Below are positions 45,338-55,980 of a stretch of DNA of 64,000 bases, piece after piece; positions within the stretch are counted from its first letter, which is position 1; the number at the start of each line of letters is the position of its first letter. The notes below the pieces were generated by a model. It was not told the DNA's origin and did not search any database. It saw nothing but the letters and a program-made list of their open reading frames with translations. Location: contig BJKQ01000005.1 of assembly GCA_006538405.1 (NCBI GenBank), forward strand, positions 124,001 through 188,000, read 5' to 3'. The position numbers and the translations under genes were made by a program. The stretch is from Hansfordia pulvinata. Its lineage: Eukaryota; Ascomycota; Sordariomycetes; Xylariales.

Positions 45338-46189
45338 TCAGAGCCACTGGTATCTCTCCAAGTCCTGTTTTCTGTCCAGGATGTTGTTCCCCTCGTCGTG
45401 GCCGCCGAGCTCTGGCCTGTAGACAACCCTATCCCCCTCCCTGCCGCCCATGGCAAAGTCGGTGAAGATCACGCGGTCCGCCTCGTCCCGCAAGATGCAC
45501 CCGGCGTGAAGGTTGCCGTGCACAAAACCGGCGTTGTGCAGGACGAGGAGGGCCTGGGCGATCCTCGACATCCACATCCGCGGGAATCTGCGTGTGTCCT
45601 GGTCGATGAACGGGATCGGGCGCAGGTACTGCATGCGGAATCCGCAGAACCGGTTGCTGTCGTCGAACAGCGGCAGGCGGAAGACCCTCGTCACCACGGG
45701 GATCTCCTGCATGCGCAGCAGCAGCTCGTACTCGCGCCGCAGCACGTCCGTCACCCAGTCGGCCCAATCCCGGATGCCCCCCGTGAGCTGCGCAAACGGC
45801 GCCAGCGACAGCTTGAGCGCCGGGAACCGGTCCTCGCTCCAGTACCGCCGCACCCGCACCGTCGACCACAGGTTGCCCGACACTGGGTCCGTGTCCTCGA
45901 GCAGCTGCTGCATCCACCAGCCGACCGCCACCGCCCGGATCACCGTGTCCGGGTGGTAGAGTATCACGGTCAGATCCTCCAGCTCGGGCGTCCTCGGAAA
46001 CACGACCGAGTATACGCGGTGGTCCACCTCGATGATCCGCTCTCGGAAGAAGCCCAGAAACCGGTTGGGCCGCGGGTTGCCGATCGGGGGCGACTGCAGG
46101 TCCTTGTAGCGCTGGGGAAACGACTGCCTTTCTCCGGCATGCAAGGGCCTGTACCCCAGGTGGTGGAAAGACAACAGCAATGTGGACAT
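45338..46189 (-). CDS. Protein kinase-like protein with degenerate catalytic motifs (pseudokinase)
   Basis: Single-exon protein of 283 aa from the Met at 46189 (MSTLLLSFHHLGYRP); the frame is open to 46261, adding 24 residues. The C-terminal half resembles the kinase C-lobe: FVHGNLHAGCILRDEADRVI followed by IFTDFAMGG. Relative to HRDLKPxNIL and DFG, the catalytic Asp is Asn (HGN), the Lys is His and the metal-binding motif is DFA. No clear glycine loop or VAIK lysine is seen. Phosphotransfer is therefore unlikely unless the family uses other residues; a scaffold or regulatory role is inference. The N-terminal part (RPNRFLGFFRERIIEVDHRV) has no family I recognise. Confidence 0.7.
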   Translation of the reverse strand: MSTLLLSFHHLGYRPLHAGERQSFPQRYKDLQSPPIGNPRPNRFLGFFRERIIEVDHRVYSVVFPRTPELEDLTVILYHPDTVIRAVAVGWWMQQLLEDTDPVSGNLWSTVRVRRYWSEDRFPALKLSLAPFAQLTGGIRDWADWVTDVLRREYELLLRMQEIPVVTRVFRLPLFDDSNRFCGFRMQYLRPIPFIDQDTRRFPRMWMSRIAQALLVLHNAGFVHGNLHAGCILRDEADRVIFTDFAMGGREGDRVVYRPELGGHDEGNNILDRKQDLERYQWL

Positions 46190-47908
46190 TGTTCCCTTCT
46201 TCCGTTGAGATGAGACGGGGAGGCACGTGGTGTCCTTTCGCGGTGTCTTGCTGATCGGCACACGTAACCGGCAGCTTCTTGCTCTTATATACAGGTTGAT
46301 GAGCTCGAAGTTGCAACGAAAGCTATGGGCGCCTGAGCACCTCCAGCAACCTCGGATGCTCTACCGCCGCGGGCCTATAGAAGGATGGCAGATGACAGCC
46401 ACGCGACGTTATCCGATCTCTTGCCCCTTTGTGTATGACGTGAGATTCGGATGCGACCCCTCAGTGCTCGCCCTCGCCTCTCGCGGAGACGCCATGGCTT
46501 TCACGTATGACCAAGTTTCTATCACAGAAGCCGGCGATGTCATGAATAATTGCTCCTTTGTGAGCGCCTGGTCGTGAATTCCAGCTGAAAATCTCGGATC
46601 TTCTGCGTTGCGCAGGCCACAATTGATGGACACAACTCGCCGACAAGAACAACTGCGACACGCTCACCCTTATGGAGAGGCTTGAGCCCGTCAGCTCGAC
46701 ATGACGGGGTCCCTGCCGCGCTTTGTGATGTTAGCGTCCTCCACAACACTGCAGACACGCACATTCCCGCAGAATCTCAGGCAAGTCGGCTGTTTCGATC
46801 AGAGCGAGGCGCGGCAATCAAATAGCGTCATCTGAAGACAACCCGAGGACGACCAAACCCATCAGACTCAACATTCTCTAATCCATGCTTGGGGTGGCCA
46901 CAAAAGCGACATTTGCAGTAAATGCAAGTCTGCCGGAAACCTGGATCGTGAATTTGCCGGAAACCGGACCGCGAGAATTCTTTCCAGTCAGCCACGGACT
47001 TGTCGCTGTCCAGACAACTATTCGAAAAAAGCGCCACGACCCGCTGAGCACTGGACTGCGAAGCGAAGCAACCAAAGCTTCATCTCGACCGGAACGTCTT
47101 AATGGGGAACCGTGTGGCGTGTTGTGCATGGGGTCACAGGGAGGGCCCCGCTCAGCCAAAGCGGCCTGAGTTGAGAATGCGAGAGAGGCGATGATCCACA
47201 GGGCAGACCTGGGGCAGGAACCACGCAGAGGCCGGACAATTCCGAAGCCGGTGAAAGGGCCCAGTATACCTCAAGAGTCTGGCGCCGGCCTGGCCCATTC
47301 ACTGGTCGGTGGTCCCCGAAGCCATCGGTCTTGTGGCAACGCAACCATAAAAGCAAGGTGACGAGGGCGCCAATTCGCCTTGCGACGAGGCGAATCTGAA
47401 GTGCGAGGTGCTTCCGAGGATACAGCCGCAAGTCGCCGAAGTACGGTGACTTGGCAAGCGGCAACTACACAGGTGCTGCATGATAGCGGCCCGCTGTCTG
47501 GCCACTCGAATGGCGGATTACGCAAGACGGAGTCTCGCCCGCCATTAACCAGATGTTCGCCTTGTCTAAACCTGGCCTTGCGATGTTTTGTAGTGCACGG
47601 GGCCTTCGCCAACAACTCCGAAATCCGCCTCTGCAGACCGAGGAGGCGTTGGAATACAATGTGACAAGAACCCACAGGTCTGATATGGTCCTTGACCCGT
47701 GACTCCAAGATTGGCCCCGGGGGCTTCTCGTGTGCAAAGGACGAGGCCATGTAGGGGAGGCTGGGTGAGTAATGTATATAAGAGACGGGCAATACCCGAC
47801 GGCGCCGCTCTTGAATTGTTCCCCAGTTAGAAAACGACACCCGATCCCGGCGCCGCACACACACTTCGACCTCTTTGATCCTCTCGACACCCGTTTTTTG
47901 TTGTCATC
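46190..47908. other. Intergenic region between divergent genes
   Basis: About 1.7 kb between the kinase-like gene (-) and the second small secreted protein gene (+). Short frames here do not look coding. Contains the promoter noted at 47775. Confidence 0.55.
47775..47782 (+). promoter_or_regulatory. TATA box of the small secreted protein gene
   Basis: TATATAAG lies 134 nt upstream of the ATG at 47909, a good match in sequence and distance for a fungal TATA element. Confidence 0.55.
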
Positions 47909-48247
47909 ATGGTTCGTCAATCTCTCAAGCTGCGCCTGGCCGCCTTGGTCGCCTGCGCGGCAGTGACGTCGGCCTGGTCGATTACGGGATACGCCTCCGA
48001 GAGATGCTCCGGCATGCCGATCGAGGCGCCCCTCCAAGGCCATGAGGACCAAGACTGCTCATTTTTCCCCGGGCGGTACGATGGCATCGAAATCGCCTCG
48101 CTGGGCCGTTGCCGGATGCAGCTATATACGAACTGCAACCTCGCCCTCAGGCGATCTGTCGGCGCTCCGATTGTGCAGAACGATGGCCTGGTAGACCAAT
48201 GCTATAACGTCCATCACGCTCGTGCATTTGAAATCACCAACTGCTAA
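47909..48247 (+). CDS. Small secreted cysteine-rich protein (candidate effector)
   Basis: Intronless gene for 112 aa. A basic N-terminus and hydrophobic core (MVRQSLKLRLAALVACAAVT, cleavage probably after TSA) form a clear signal peptide. The mature part has six cysteines (SERC, DQDC, GRC, TNC, DQC, ITNC at the very C-terminus), suggesting three disulfides and a compact fold. No family recognised. A TATA box at 47775 and an isolated position next to gene-free DNA fit a regulated secreted protein. It shares size and cysteine count, but no obvious sequence, with the secreted protein at 18993-19492. Confidence 0.8.
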   Translation: MVRQSLKLRLAALVACAAVTSAWSITGYASERCSGMPIEAPLQGHEDQDCSFFPGRYDGIEIASLGRCRMQLYTNCNLALRRSVGAPIVQNDGLVDQCYNVHHARAFEITNC

Positions 48248-48904
48248 CCGGCTAATGGAGCTGGCGATGGTGTCAAGTCGCGGCGATGAGGCGGGCAATG
48301 TTGCGGCCTCGGGTTAGACCAGCAGTGGCAGGACTGTAGCTGAGGCAGTCGTTTGATTTGGGGACTTTACTCGTGAGAAGTTTATCGTTATAGAAAATGA
48401 AATAGATTTGCACTCGGCGTTTCAGAAAACAAAACTCTACAATTACAAGACGAGTAAAGCCATGACGGAATCTGCAAGGCTATTGTGATCGAAACGGTTA
48501 GCCCAGAGAATCGTTCGCGAAAAACGACGAGATTACGTGTACGAGTGATACGAGTTGGTGAGCGTGCGTGGCGTGCGTGGGACAAAACCGCGACGCTATA
48601 TCCATGTGCCACGCTACCTGGGTACCTACTCGTAGCCACAAGGTACTAGCCCCGATTGGGGTAGCCTAGATATACACTAACCGCTTTTGCTCACAGTCAA
48701 TAAAATGTTGGTGATCGGGACTTGGGCGTACCTGAGCACATCGTCATGCTCTGCCCTGCTCTCAGTCTGCTCTGCGTACACTCTTCTAACAGTGAACAGC
48801 CATCATCGCCAGTCGAGTACTTGACGCAGAGCGTAGCCCCGTGTCCGCCACTATCTACTCCGTGATGAAATAAGCGACACTCGTCAACCTCGCCTGCCGT
48901 AGCA
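48248..48904. other. Intergenic region
   Basis: 3' flank of the secreted-protein gene and promoter of the EF-G2 gene. Contains ACGAGT words near 48540-48556 and a CTACTCGTAG word near 48627. No gene seen. Confidence 0.6.
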
Positions 48905-51739
48905 ATGACCTTGCTGTCTGCGGCCTCGAGAGCCTCAGCGAGATGGCGCCAGCTTAGCAGACTGGCCTCGCCGTCGGCGTCTCGCGCTGTGCCCGCCGCC
49001 GCTCAGCCTCTCCAGAGCTCTCTGGCTCTTTTCGCGCGCGTGGCATCCCAGGAGCCTCCTCGGAGCCGAGGGCAGAGCACGTCCACCATCAACGATGTGC
49101 GCAACATTGGCATCATTGCCCACATCGACGCCGTAAGCCCGGCCCCCTTTCGCTCGCGGTCCTCCGGTGGGCTCTTGTGCTCACAAGCTCCCAGGGCAAA
49201 ACCACAACAACAGAACAGATGCTGTTCAACAGCGGATCTCTCAGACATGCCGGAAGTAAGTTGCGGACCCTGGAAGAATTAAGAAAGAAAAGAGAAGAAA
49301 GAGAAAGAGGGGGGCGGGAAGCCCTCTGGCCACTCGTGACCCGCCACCGTCCGGAATCCTCAGCTAAGCGATGCGCGCAGACGTCGATCACGGGGACACG
49401 GTGACTGACTTCCTGCCCATGGAGAGGCAGCGGGGCATCACGATCCAGTCCGCCGCCATCACGTTCCAGTGGCCCACCAAGGACCGCCTGAGCCCGGCCA
49501 GCCGCGTGCACACCATCAACCTGATCGACACGCCGGGGCACGTCGACTTCCGGTTCGAGGTGGAGCGCTGCATGCCCGTCCTGGACGGCGCCGTGTGCGT
49601 CATAGACGGCGTCGAAGGGGTCGAGACGCACACGGAGCGGGTGTGGGCGTCGGCGCAGGAGTTCAACATCCCGCGCATCGTCTTCGTCAACAAGCTGGAC
49701 CGGGACGGCGCCTCCTTCAAGAAGTCGGTCCAGGACGTCGGCGTCAAGCTGAACGGCATGCCCCTGGTCTGCCATATCCCGTGGTGGGGCAAGGACACGG
49801 TCCTGGGCGTCGCCGACGTCATCACGGGGTCGGTCGTCAGCTGGGCGGGCACGGAGGACCGGCCCGGCGACCTCGCCTCGAGGGTCCCGGAGGGCAGCTT
49901 CAAGGAGGAGCTGCAGATTGCCCGCGAGAAGCTGGTCGAGCAGCTGTGCGAGCAGGACGACGAGCTGCTGGAGCTCTGGATCGCCCACGGGAAAGACGTG
50001 GCCGACGCGGACATCAAGAGGGCCATCCGCCGCGTCGTCAACCAGGGCGACGGCTCGCTGATCCCCGTGTTCGCCGGCTCCAGCCTGAAGAACATCGGCG
50101 TCGTCCCGCTGCTGGACGTGGTTAACGAGTACCTGCCGAGCCCGCGGGACCGCCCCGAGCTCCAAGTCCGCATCGACCAGGCGGAGAAGCCGATAAGCGA
50201 GGTGCTGCAGGCGACGGGCCCCCTCTCCAAGAAGCGGCAGCAGCAGCCGAACATTGAGTCGCTGGCCACCGTCTTCAAGGTGGTCAACGACCCGCACCGC
50301 GGCATGCTGGCCTTTGTGCGCGTGTACCACGGCGTGCTGAGGAAGAACACGTCGATGTGGAACTCGACGCTGCACGCGTTCGAGAAGCCGCTCAACATGA
50401 TGCAGATCTCCGGGGGCCAGCACATCGAGATCCCGTACCTGTCGCCGGGCCAGATCGGCGCCATGACGGGGCTCAAGTCGGCCCGCACGGGAGACACGCT
50501 GATGACGTTCGCCGCCAACAAGGCGCCGCAGGGCGGCATCGCCGGGCTGCAGGTGCGCCCGCCCAACATCCCCCCGGCCGTCGCGTTCATCATTGTCGAG
50601 TCCGAGACGCCCAGCGGCGTCCGGGCGCTGGAGGCCGCGTTCCACAACCTGTCCCGCGAGGACCCGAGCCTGAGGTGGTCGTTCGACGACAAGACGGACA
50701 TGTTCACGCTGTCGGGCATGGGCCGGCTGCACCTCGAGGTCGCGCGAGACCGCCTCGAGAAGCACTACAAGGTGGAGGCCCACTGGGGCAGCATCGCGGT
50801 GGACTACAAGGAGTGCCTGACGGCGGCCGTGGGCCCGCACCGCGAGGTCTTCGACAACGTGGTGGCCGGCAAGGCCGGGAAGGCCGCCTGCACGGTGACC
50901 ATGGAGCCGCTCGAGGAGGGCGGCGGCCGCGAGCCGGCGCTGCTGCTCGAGCACCACACGGAGCGGGACGGCAACATCATCCAGGTCGACATGCCCGGCG
51001 GCGGAGGCGGGGGCGGGGCGCGGACTTGGACGCGGACGCGGACGTCACGCGGCAGCAGCTGACGACGGGCGTGATCGCGGCGCTGGCGCGGGGGCCCCGG
51101 CGCGGGTCCCCGATGCACCGGTGCCTGGTGACGGTCAAGTTCGACCCGGAGACGGACCACTTTGGCGGGGGCGCCACGGCGGCGCACTTTGTGGGCGCGG
51201 CCAACAAGGCGGCGCGGGCGGTGCTGAGGGAGGCGCAGGGCAAGGGCGCGGTGGGCATCATGGAGCCGGTGATGAAGGTGCACATTGTGTGCCCGGAGGA
51301 GTCGTCGGGCGCGGTGCAGCACGACCTGCAGTCCGGGCGCGGGGGTCAGGTCTTTGAGGTGAGGGACCTGCAGAGCGAGGCGTACTCGTCGTCGTCGTCG
51401 TCGTCGTCGCCGGCGGGCGGGTCGGCGGACAGCGGCGCAGGAGGAGGAGGAGGAGGAGGAGGAGGAGGAGGAGGAGGAGGAGGAGGAGGAGAAGGCCGGG
51501 AGATTGCGCTGGCCGACATCTACGCGCCGCCGGACCCGTACGAGTTCCAGACGACGCTGCGCGAGTCGAACCGGCGCGGGCGGGTGCGGATGCTGGAGCT
51601 TGTGGCGCAGGTGCCGCTGTCGGAGATGCTCGACTACGACGGGGTGCTGCGCAGCAAGACGGCGGGGCGCCACTCGCTGACCATGGAGCTCGACACGTTT
51701 GTGCGCGTCACGGGCCCGCGTGAGAAGGCCCTGTGCTGA
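48905..51739 (+). CDS. MEF2: Mitochondrial elongation factor G2 (ribosome-releasing factor), apparent 1-base frameshift
   Basis: GTPase that with the ribosome recycling factor splits mitochondrial ribosomes after termination. Exons 48905-49132, 49195-49255 and 49381-51739. A Ser/Ala/Arg-rich presequence precedes GIIAHIDAGKTTTTEQML (P-loop, split by intron 1); DFLPMERQRGITIQSAAITF is the switch I region, DTPGHVDF is G3 and NKLDRDG is G4. The frame fails after VDMPGGGGGGG and resumes with ADLDADADVTRQQLTTGVIA in the next frame; one missing G in the runs at 51009-51013 or 51015-51018 explains it, giving 882 aa. A Ser run and a Gly run of about 16 codons (GGA repeats) sit within the C-terminal domain before GREIALADIYAPPDPYEFQT; the end is TGPREKALC. 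The Gly insertion is unusual. Confidence 0.9.
51439..51491. repeat. (GGA)n coding microsatellite
   Basis: About 17 GGA units inside the EF-G2 gene, encoding polyglycine; a Ser-coding TCG run precedes it (about 51387-51409). Confidence 0.95.
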
Positions 51740-52553
51740 ATTTTCGAGGGGCGTGGCTTGCTTGCTTGCTTGTGTGATCCAGCACGTCTCGTGGCTGTGT
51801 GTGTGTGTGTAGATGTGTGTATATATAGGAAGCCTTGTACTGTACTGTACTACATTATTATACCAAATCATACGTACCTTAGGTGACCCTTTTACCCAGA
51901 CGACGTCTATGTGTTCACTTATAGCATCGTGGGACTACCACCTTCTCACCTCACTTCACTTACCGAGTGTATTTCGGCGCAGAAGAGCCACTGTCGGCTT
52001 TGGTGAATGGGGCAGACGCGGTTCAGCAGACGCGGGGGACGGACCCGGCCAGCGGGGTCGGCTTCGTTGGCGGGGCCTCCGCAGATCGTCATAGGCTGGA
52101 TTTCTGTCGTTTCCAGCTTTTACCAAGCGGCGTCTGATCGATCTGGAGAATGTGCACGTTGGGCGCGTGGGCAGGAGGGAGGAAAAAGCAAGTAAAAGCA
52201 AGAAGGAGAAGCATTCACGCGTCTGTCTACTCGTATAACCCGCCCACCACCCGCAGACTCGAGATCCCTCTCTTCTGCCATCCTCTGGACGATCGATCGG
52301 CCCACGTAAGGAAGGTATCGAGACCCGCGCAGCTCACGAGACTGGAAGACATCAGATCTTTGGTAGTCTTGCTGAAGGTGCCGGCCCGTTTTTGTCAAGA
52401 CCTGGTTACATAAGGTAGGTCAGGTCGAGAATACCTTGTACCTTAGGTGCCTACCTAAGGTACCTTGCCAACGGTTGCTAACCCTCGAGCAGGAATCTCC
52501 TCTCCCCCTCCCCCCTCTCTTCCCCCTTCTTCTTCTTCTTCTTCTTCTTCAAC
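51740..52553. other. Intergenic region
   Basis: No gene recognised. The last 60 bp before the next ATG form a pure CT tract (about 52497-52547), typical of leaders of well-expressed fungal genes. An imperfect inverted TACCTTAGG / CCTAAGGTA word pair lies near 52438-52463. Confidence 0.6.
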
Positions 52554-53871
52554 ATGCCCCCCGCCAAAGCCCCCTCATCGGCTGGTCCGCCACCGGGCAC
52601 CGCCACCGCCGCCGCTGCCGTGTCCCGCGATGGCTTCTCCTTCGTCGACCACGAGTTCTTCGCCCAGGCCGCCAACCAGAACCGCCACCGCCGCGCGACG
52701 CCGGCCGAGCTGCAGGCCCATTTCGGCCCGGCCGACAACGCCGACGCCGAGAAGCCGCAGCAGGAGCAGCGCCCTGCCCACTGGTACGAGGCCCAGCTCA
52801 TCCACTACGGGCTGCCGCCGTCCAAGACCAAGGCCGTCGCCCGCATGCGCCTCTTTGACGCCGTCAGCGCCAGGAACCTCCAGGTGCCCGCCCGTGTCGC
52901 CGCCATCGAGAAGGACCTCAAGAAGGAGTGGAACAAGAATGCCAGGGACGCGAAGAAGGCGGCGGCGGCGGCGGCGGCGGCTAAGCCGGGTCATGCCTAC
53001 AAGCCCACTCCCAAGGCGGCGACCAGGTCGACAACGACGATGACCACCACCACCACCTCCACCACCACAACTACCAAAATGACAAAATCCACGACCAAGA
53101 CGACCGCGAAAGACACCAAAGCCAACCCGCCACCAAACCCGCGGCCCCGGCCCCGGCCCCGGCCCCAAGAGCAAAGCCGCGGGGAAAGCGGCCCCGGCCC
53201 CCGCCGCAGGCACCAAGAGAAAGGCCAGCGACGAACAACCATCCACCAGCAGCGCATCCAAGAAGCCCAAGGCCCCGGCGCCGACTCGGAAAGCCGCCCC
53301 CAAGCCCAAGCCCGCTGCTGCCGCCTCGGCCGACAAGGCGGCCCCCAAGCCCGAGCTCGACCCCCGGTGCGCGCGCTTCAGCGGGGTGCGTGGCGGCGGT
53401 AGCAACCTCAGAGGGCGTGGCGGCACCGCAACGTCTACGGCGCCCAGGGCCCAGACCGCCAGCCGCGCAGACTCGCCGCCCGCGCCGATTCCCGCGGCCC
53501 TGCTGGCCAGCGCCGCCAGGTGCACGGGGCGTGGCGGTATGAGGGGCGGGCGAGGGGCGGTGCCCAGGGACCAGACCGCCAGCCGCGCAAACTCGCCGCC
53601 CGCGCCGATTCCCGCGGCCCTGCTGGCCAGCGCCGCCAGGTGCACGGGGCGCGGTGGTATGAGGGGCGGACGAGGGGCGGCGTCGTCGTCGTCGATCTAC
53701 TCTCGCTCCCCTCATTACCCACCCTGGGTTAAGGACGAGGACGAAGATGTCGTCATGACTAAGGACGAATATGAGGACGGCGACGAGGACGGGGCCGGCT
53801 ACGCGAGCCCGGACTACGCGTCGTTCTACGGAGACGAGGACGACCACGTGGCATACCCCTACGCCTTCTGA
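52554..53871 (+). CDS. SAP-like, low-complexity protein with RGG repeats; two apparent frameshifts
   Basis: Fungal protein of unknown role. The N-terminal 130 residues look conserved (SFVDHEFFAQAANQNRHRRA; HWYEAQLIHYGLPPSKTKAV, reminiscent of a SAP-type helix pair; LQVPARVAAIEKDLKKEWNK). The remainder is basic and disordered. Three frames must be joined: the first to about 53015, the second (DQVDNDDDHHHHLHHHNYQN, DKIHDQDDRER) to about 53163, the third (KSKAAGKAAPAPAAGTKRKA, then ASKKPKAPAPTRKAAPKPKP) to the stop. Adding one G near 53018 and one C at 53163-53166 gives a single 439-aa protein. A 120-bp tandem repeat encodes RGG-box units (GRGGMRGGRG); the tail is acidic and ends DHVAYPYAF. The lysine-rich and RGG parts suggest a nuclear, nucleic-acid-binding protein (inference). 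Confidence 0.65.
53415..53693. repeat. 120-bp tandem repeat, about 2.3 copies, coding
   Basis: Period is exactly 120 bp (40 codons): the lines starting at 53461 and 53581 differ by one base over 60 bp. Each unit encodes ADSPPAPIPAALLASAARC or its ANSPP variant followed by GRGGMRGGRG. Because the period is a multiple of three, copy number can change without breaking the frame. Confidence 0.95.
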
Positions 53872-54457
53872 TCCGGACCTCGTCACACGCCCCTCGGCTG
53901 TTGAAGCAGCAGGAATTCTCGAAGTTGAGTACATGGACGTTCAGGCCACTTCCCCCGCCTGGGAGTGGAAAGCGCACCGTGCCGTCGCGGGGAGCGCGCT
54001 TCCTGCGTCCATCTGCCCCACCTCGACAGTCTCTGCTGCAGCAACAGCGGATGGTGCGTCTTGTTTTATGGGGCTTGATTAGTGAAGCAATCTGATGAAT
54101 GTTCGGTTTTGGGCTTACGTAGAGGCCCAGCCCGTATACACTGGTGGGGGTTAGTACTCTTCAGGCGGTGCCGGCAGTGAATATAATGTGTTGTCCAGCA
54201 GCTGGGCCCACGGCTTCGAGTCAGAGCACCGGTCGAAGATGCCGGGCACGTTTTGCCCTGTTGCGGCCAGAGGTCATCGGGTAGAATCCTGCACAAGGCT
54301 ATAGATTCGAATGGAATTGGCCGACAGCAACGTCGTGTTGGAAGTCGTTAAGTGAAGTTGGAAGTCGTTCACTGGAGTTCGAAGTCGTTGAATGAGTTTC
54401 AATATTGGAGTTGCTATAGTTGGAAATAACTCTACCTAAGATCAACTGTCTAGTTTC
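53872..54457. other. Intergenic region upstream of the tRNA
   Basis: No gene recognised. Ends in a 20-bp tandem repeat and relatively A+T-rich sequence just before the tRNA. Confidence 0.6.
54337..54396. repeat. 20-bp tandem repeat, three imperfect units
   Basis: Units of the form GTTGGAAGTCGTT plus seven variable bases start at 54337, 54357 and 54377. The core GAAGTCGTT is perfect in all three. Located 62 bp upstream of the tRNA gene. Confidence 0.85.
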
Positions 54458-54528
54458 GCATCAGTGGTTTAGTGGTAAAATCCATCGTTGCCATCGATGG
54501 GCCCCGCGTTCGATTCGCGGCTGATGCA
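54458..54528 (+). tRNA. tRNA-Gly (anticodon GCC)
   Basis: A 71-nt cloverleaf. The acceptor stem GCATCAG pairs with CTGATGC, with discriminator A. The D arm is TGGTTTAGTGGTA, the anticodon stem-loop CCATCGTTGCCATCGATGG with GCC in the loop, and the T arm is CCCGCGTTCGATTCGCGG with the invariant GTTCGA. No intron. A T-rich polymerase III terminator (TTTTCTTTCTTATTTTTT) begins about 10 nt downstream. CCA happens to follow in the genome, although eukaryotic CCA is added after transcription. Confidence 0.97.
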
Positions 54529-55980
54529 CCATACTGCCTTTTCTTTCTTATTTTTTAATGTTATTCATCCACTCGCCGTCCCATCACATGCACACCTATC
54601 GGGTGGAAACTGATGAGCTCAGATATTTGCCAGTAATCGATATTTTTTATTGTTATCATTTATTAGCCCATGACTCTTTCCATTGACGTGATCTTCATCC
54701 CCCTGGCTCAACACCTCATCAACAATCAACTTTTGACTCGGCTCCGTACCAGCGTCCAGCGCCCGGGTTACGGTTACTACACAGCCAGCCATCAAGCATT
54801 TCCTCCTCAAAGATTCCTGATCTAATAAGACTCTCAAAGTAATACCAAGCCTACCTAGGTACCTACAATCCAGATCACGGCGTTCGGCAGCTCGGGGCTC
54901 CGTCACACCACCACACCTGACGTGGGCACGACGACGATCCTCGCCGTGGGATGGGAAGGCCCCGCATCGACGCATCTGTGTGACCAGGTGCTCGTACGAG
55001 TACCCCTCTCCACACGGATGTTGCAGTGTCACGTATCCACGTCGTAGTGACAACATGCTCCTCCAGAGGTAACTAGTAGGTGCCTCAAGGTATGGGTATG
55101 TATCCATGGGCGGGTGAAAGGGGTTGTAGTAATAGTTGCAGTCAGTCGTCTGACCAGCCAGCCAGCCCTACGAGAGGAACAGCCTCGCACCATCCGTCCG
55201 TCGTCGTCTCTCCTTGGGCCACCAAAGCGCGAAGGCCGATGAGTCAACATAGCCGGCGACTCGTGGCCCCCGCCCCTCCTTTGGCTCCTCCCGCGCCACC
55301 GACTGTGCAGCTTTCCAATAAGTTATTAGCGCCGGCAACGCTGCCACCAGTCACCGGTCCCGTCCCCGAGGCTATCCGCAAGCGGCTTCGCGCGCCGGCG
55401 TCCCGGCCTCGAGGTCCCTCCATCTGCCGAGCTCGCCAGAAGCAAGCCTAGGGACAGGTGTAGACCACTGGTATCGGGCATAATAAGGCACCGGTTGGTC
55501 AAGAGGTAGGTTGGTGACTTGACGAGGAGACGCGAACCAGCTCTGCCCTGCCCTGCCCTGCCACGTTGGCTTCGCGCTTCGGATGGTGCCTCTCTCGCGG
55601 ATGCCACCTCGGACCGTCCGTCGTCTGGGCCGTCGACCGGTTGTGGCTGCGATGCCTCCCTGAGACACTTACTCAACCAGACTCATTGATACGCGATGCC
55701 TTCGGTGCAACCAAAGGCTGTTGTTTACGTAGTCGTGGGAAGTGGGCCGTGCACCTATCTATATTTAACTTAGGCATCACTCATCCACGTCGAGAAACGA
55801 CGCGTATAAGACCGAGAACACATGTCGCCTGTCTGCTTGACTCGCAAACAAGCACCTTCATCAACAACCCTGTCATCACACTGCAACCCGGGGCAGAACT
55901 CTGCCTTGTCTGTCGAGCCCAGCTAATACGCCCCTCCCCTTTCCAACTTTTTTCTTTTCTTAAGCTCCATCCATCTAACA
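54529..55980. other. Intergenic region
   Basis: About 1.45 kb with no recognised gene. The first part is the tRNA terminator and A+T-rich DNA; CTCGTACGAGTAC at 54991-55003 and three CTGCC units near 55544-55562 are visible. The last 100 bp are CT-rich, as expected before the adenylation gene. Confidence 0.55.

Noticed and set aside
41623..46189. Biosynthetic cluster around the MFS transporter
   Set aside because: Neighbours are a kinase-like protein and an unknown secreted protein; no backbone enzyme, P450 or cluster regulator is present, and the adenylation enzyme is over 12 kb away with housekeeping genes between.
49113..50957. Minus-strand open frame of 614 codons
   Set aside because: Antisense shadow of EF-G2; the plus strand carries all GTPase motifs.
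54529..54531. Genomically encoded CCA end of the tRNA
   Set aside because: CCA follows the discriminator base, but eukaryotic nuclear tRNAs gain CCA enzymatically; three bases are easily a coincidence.
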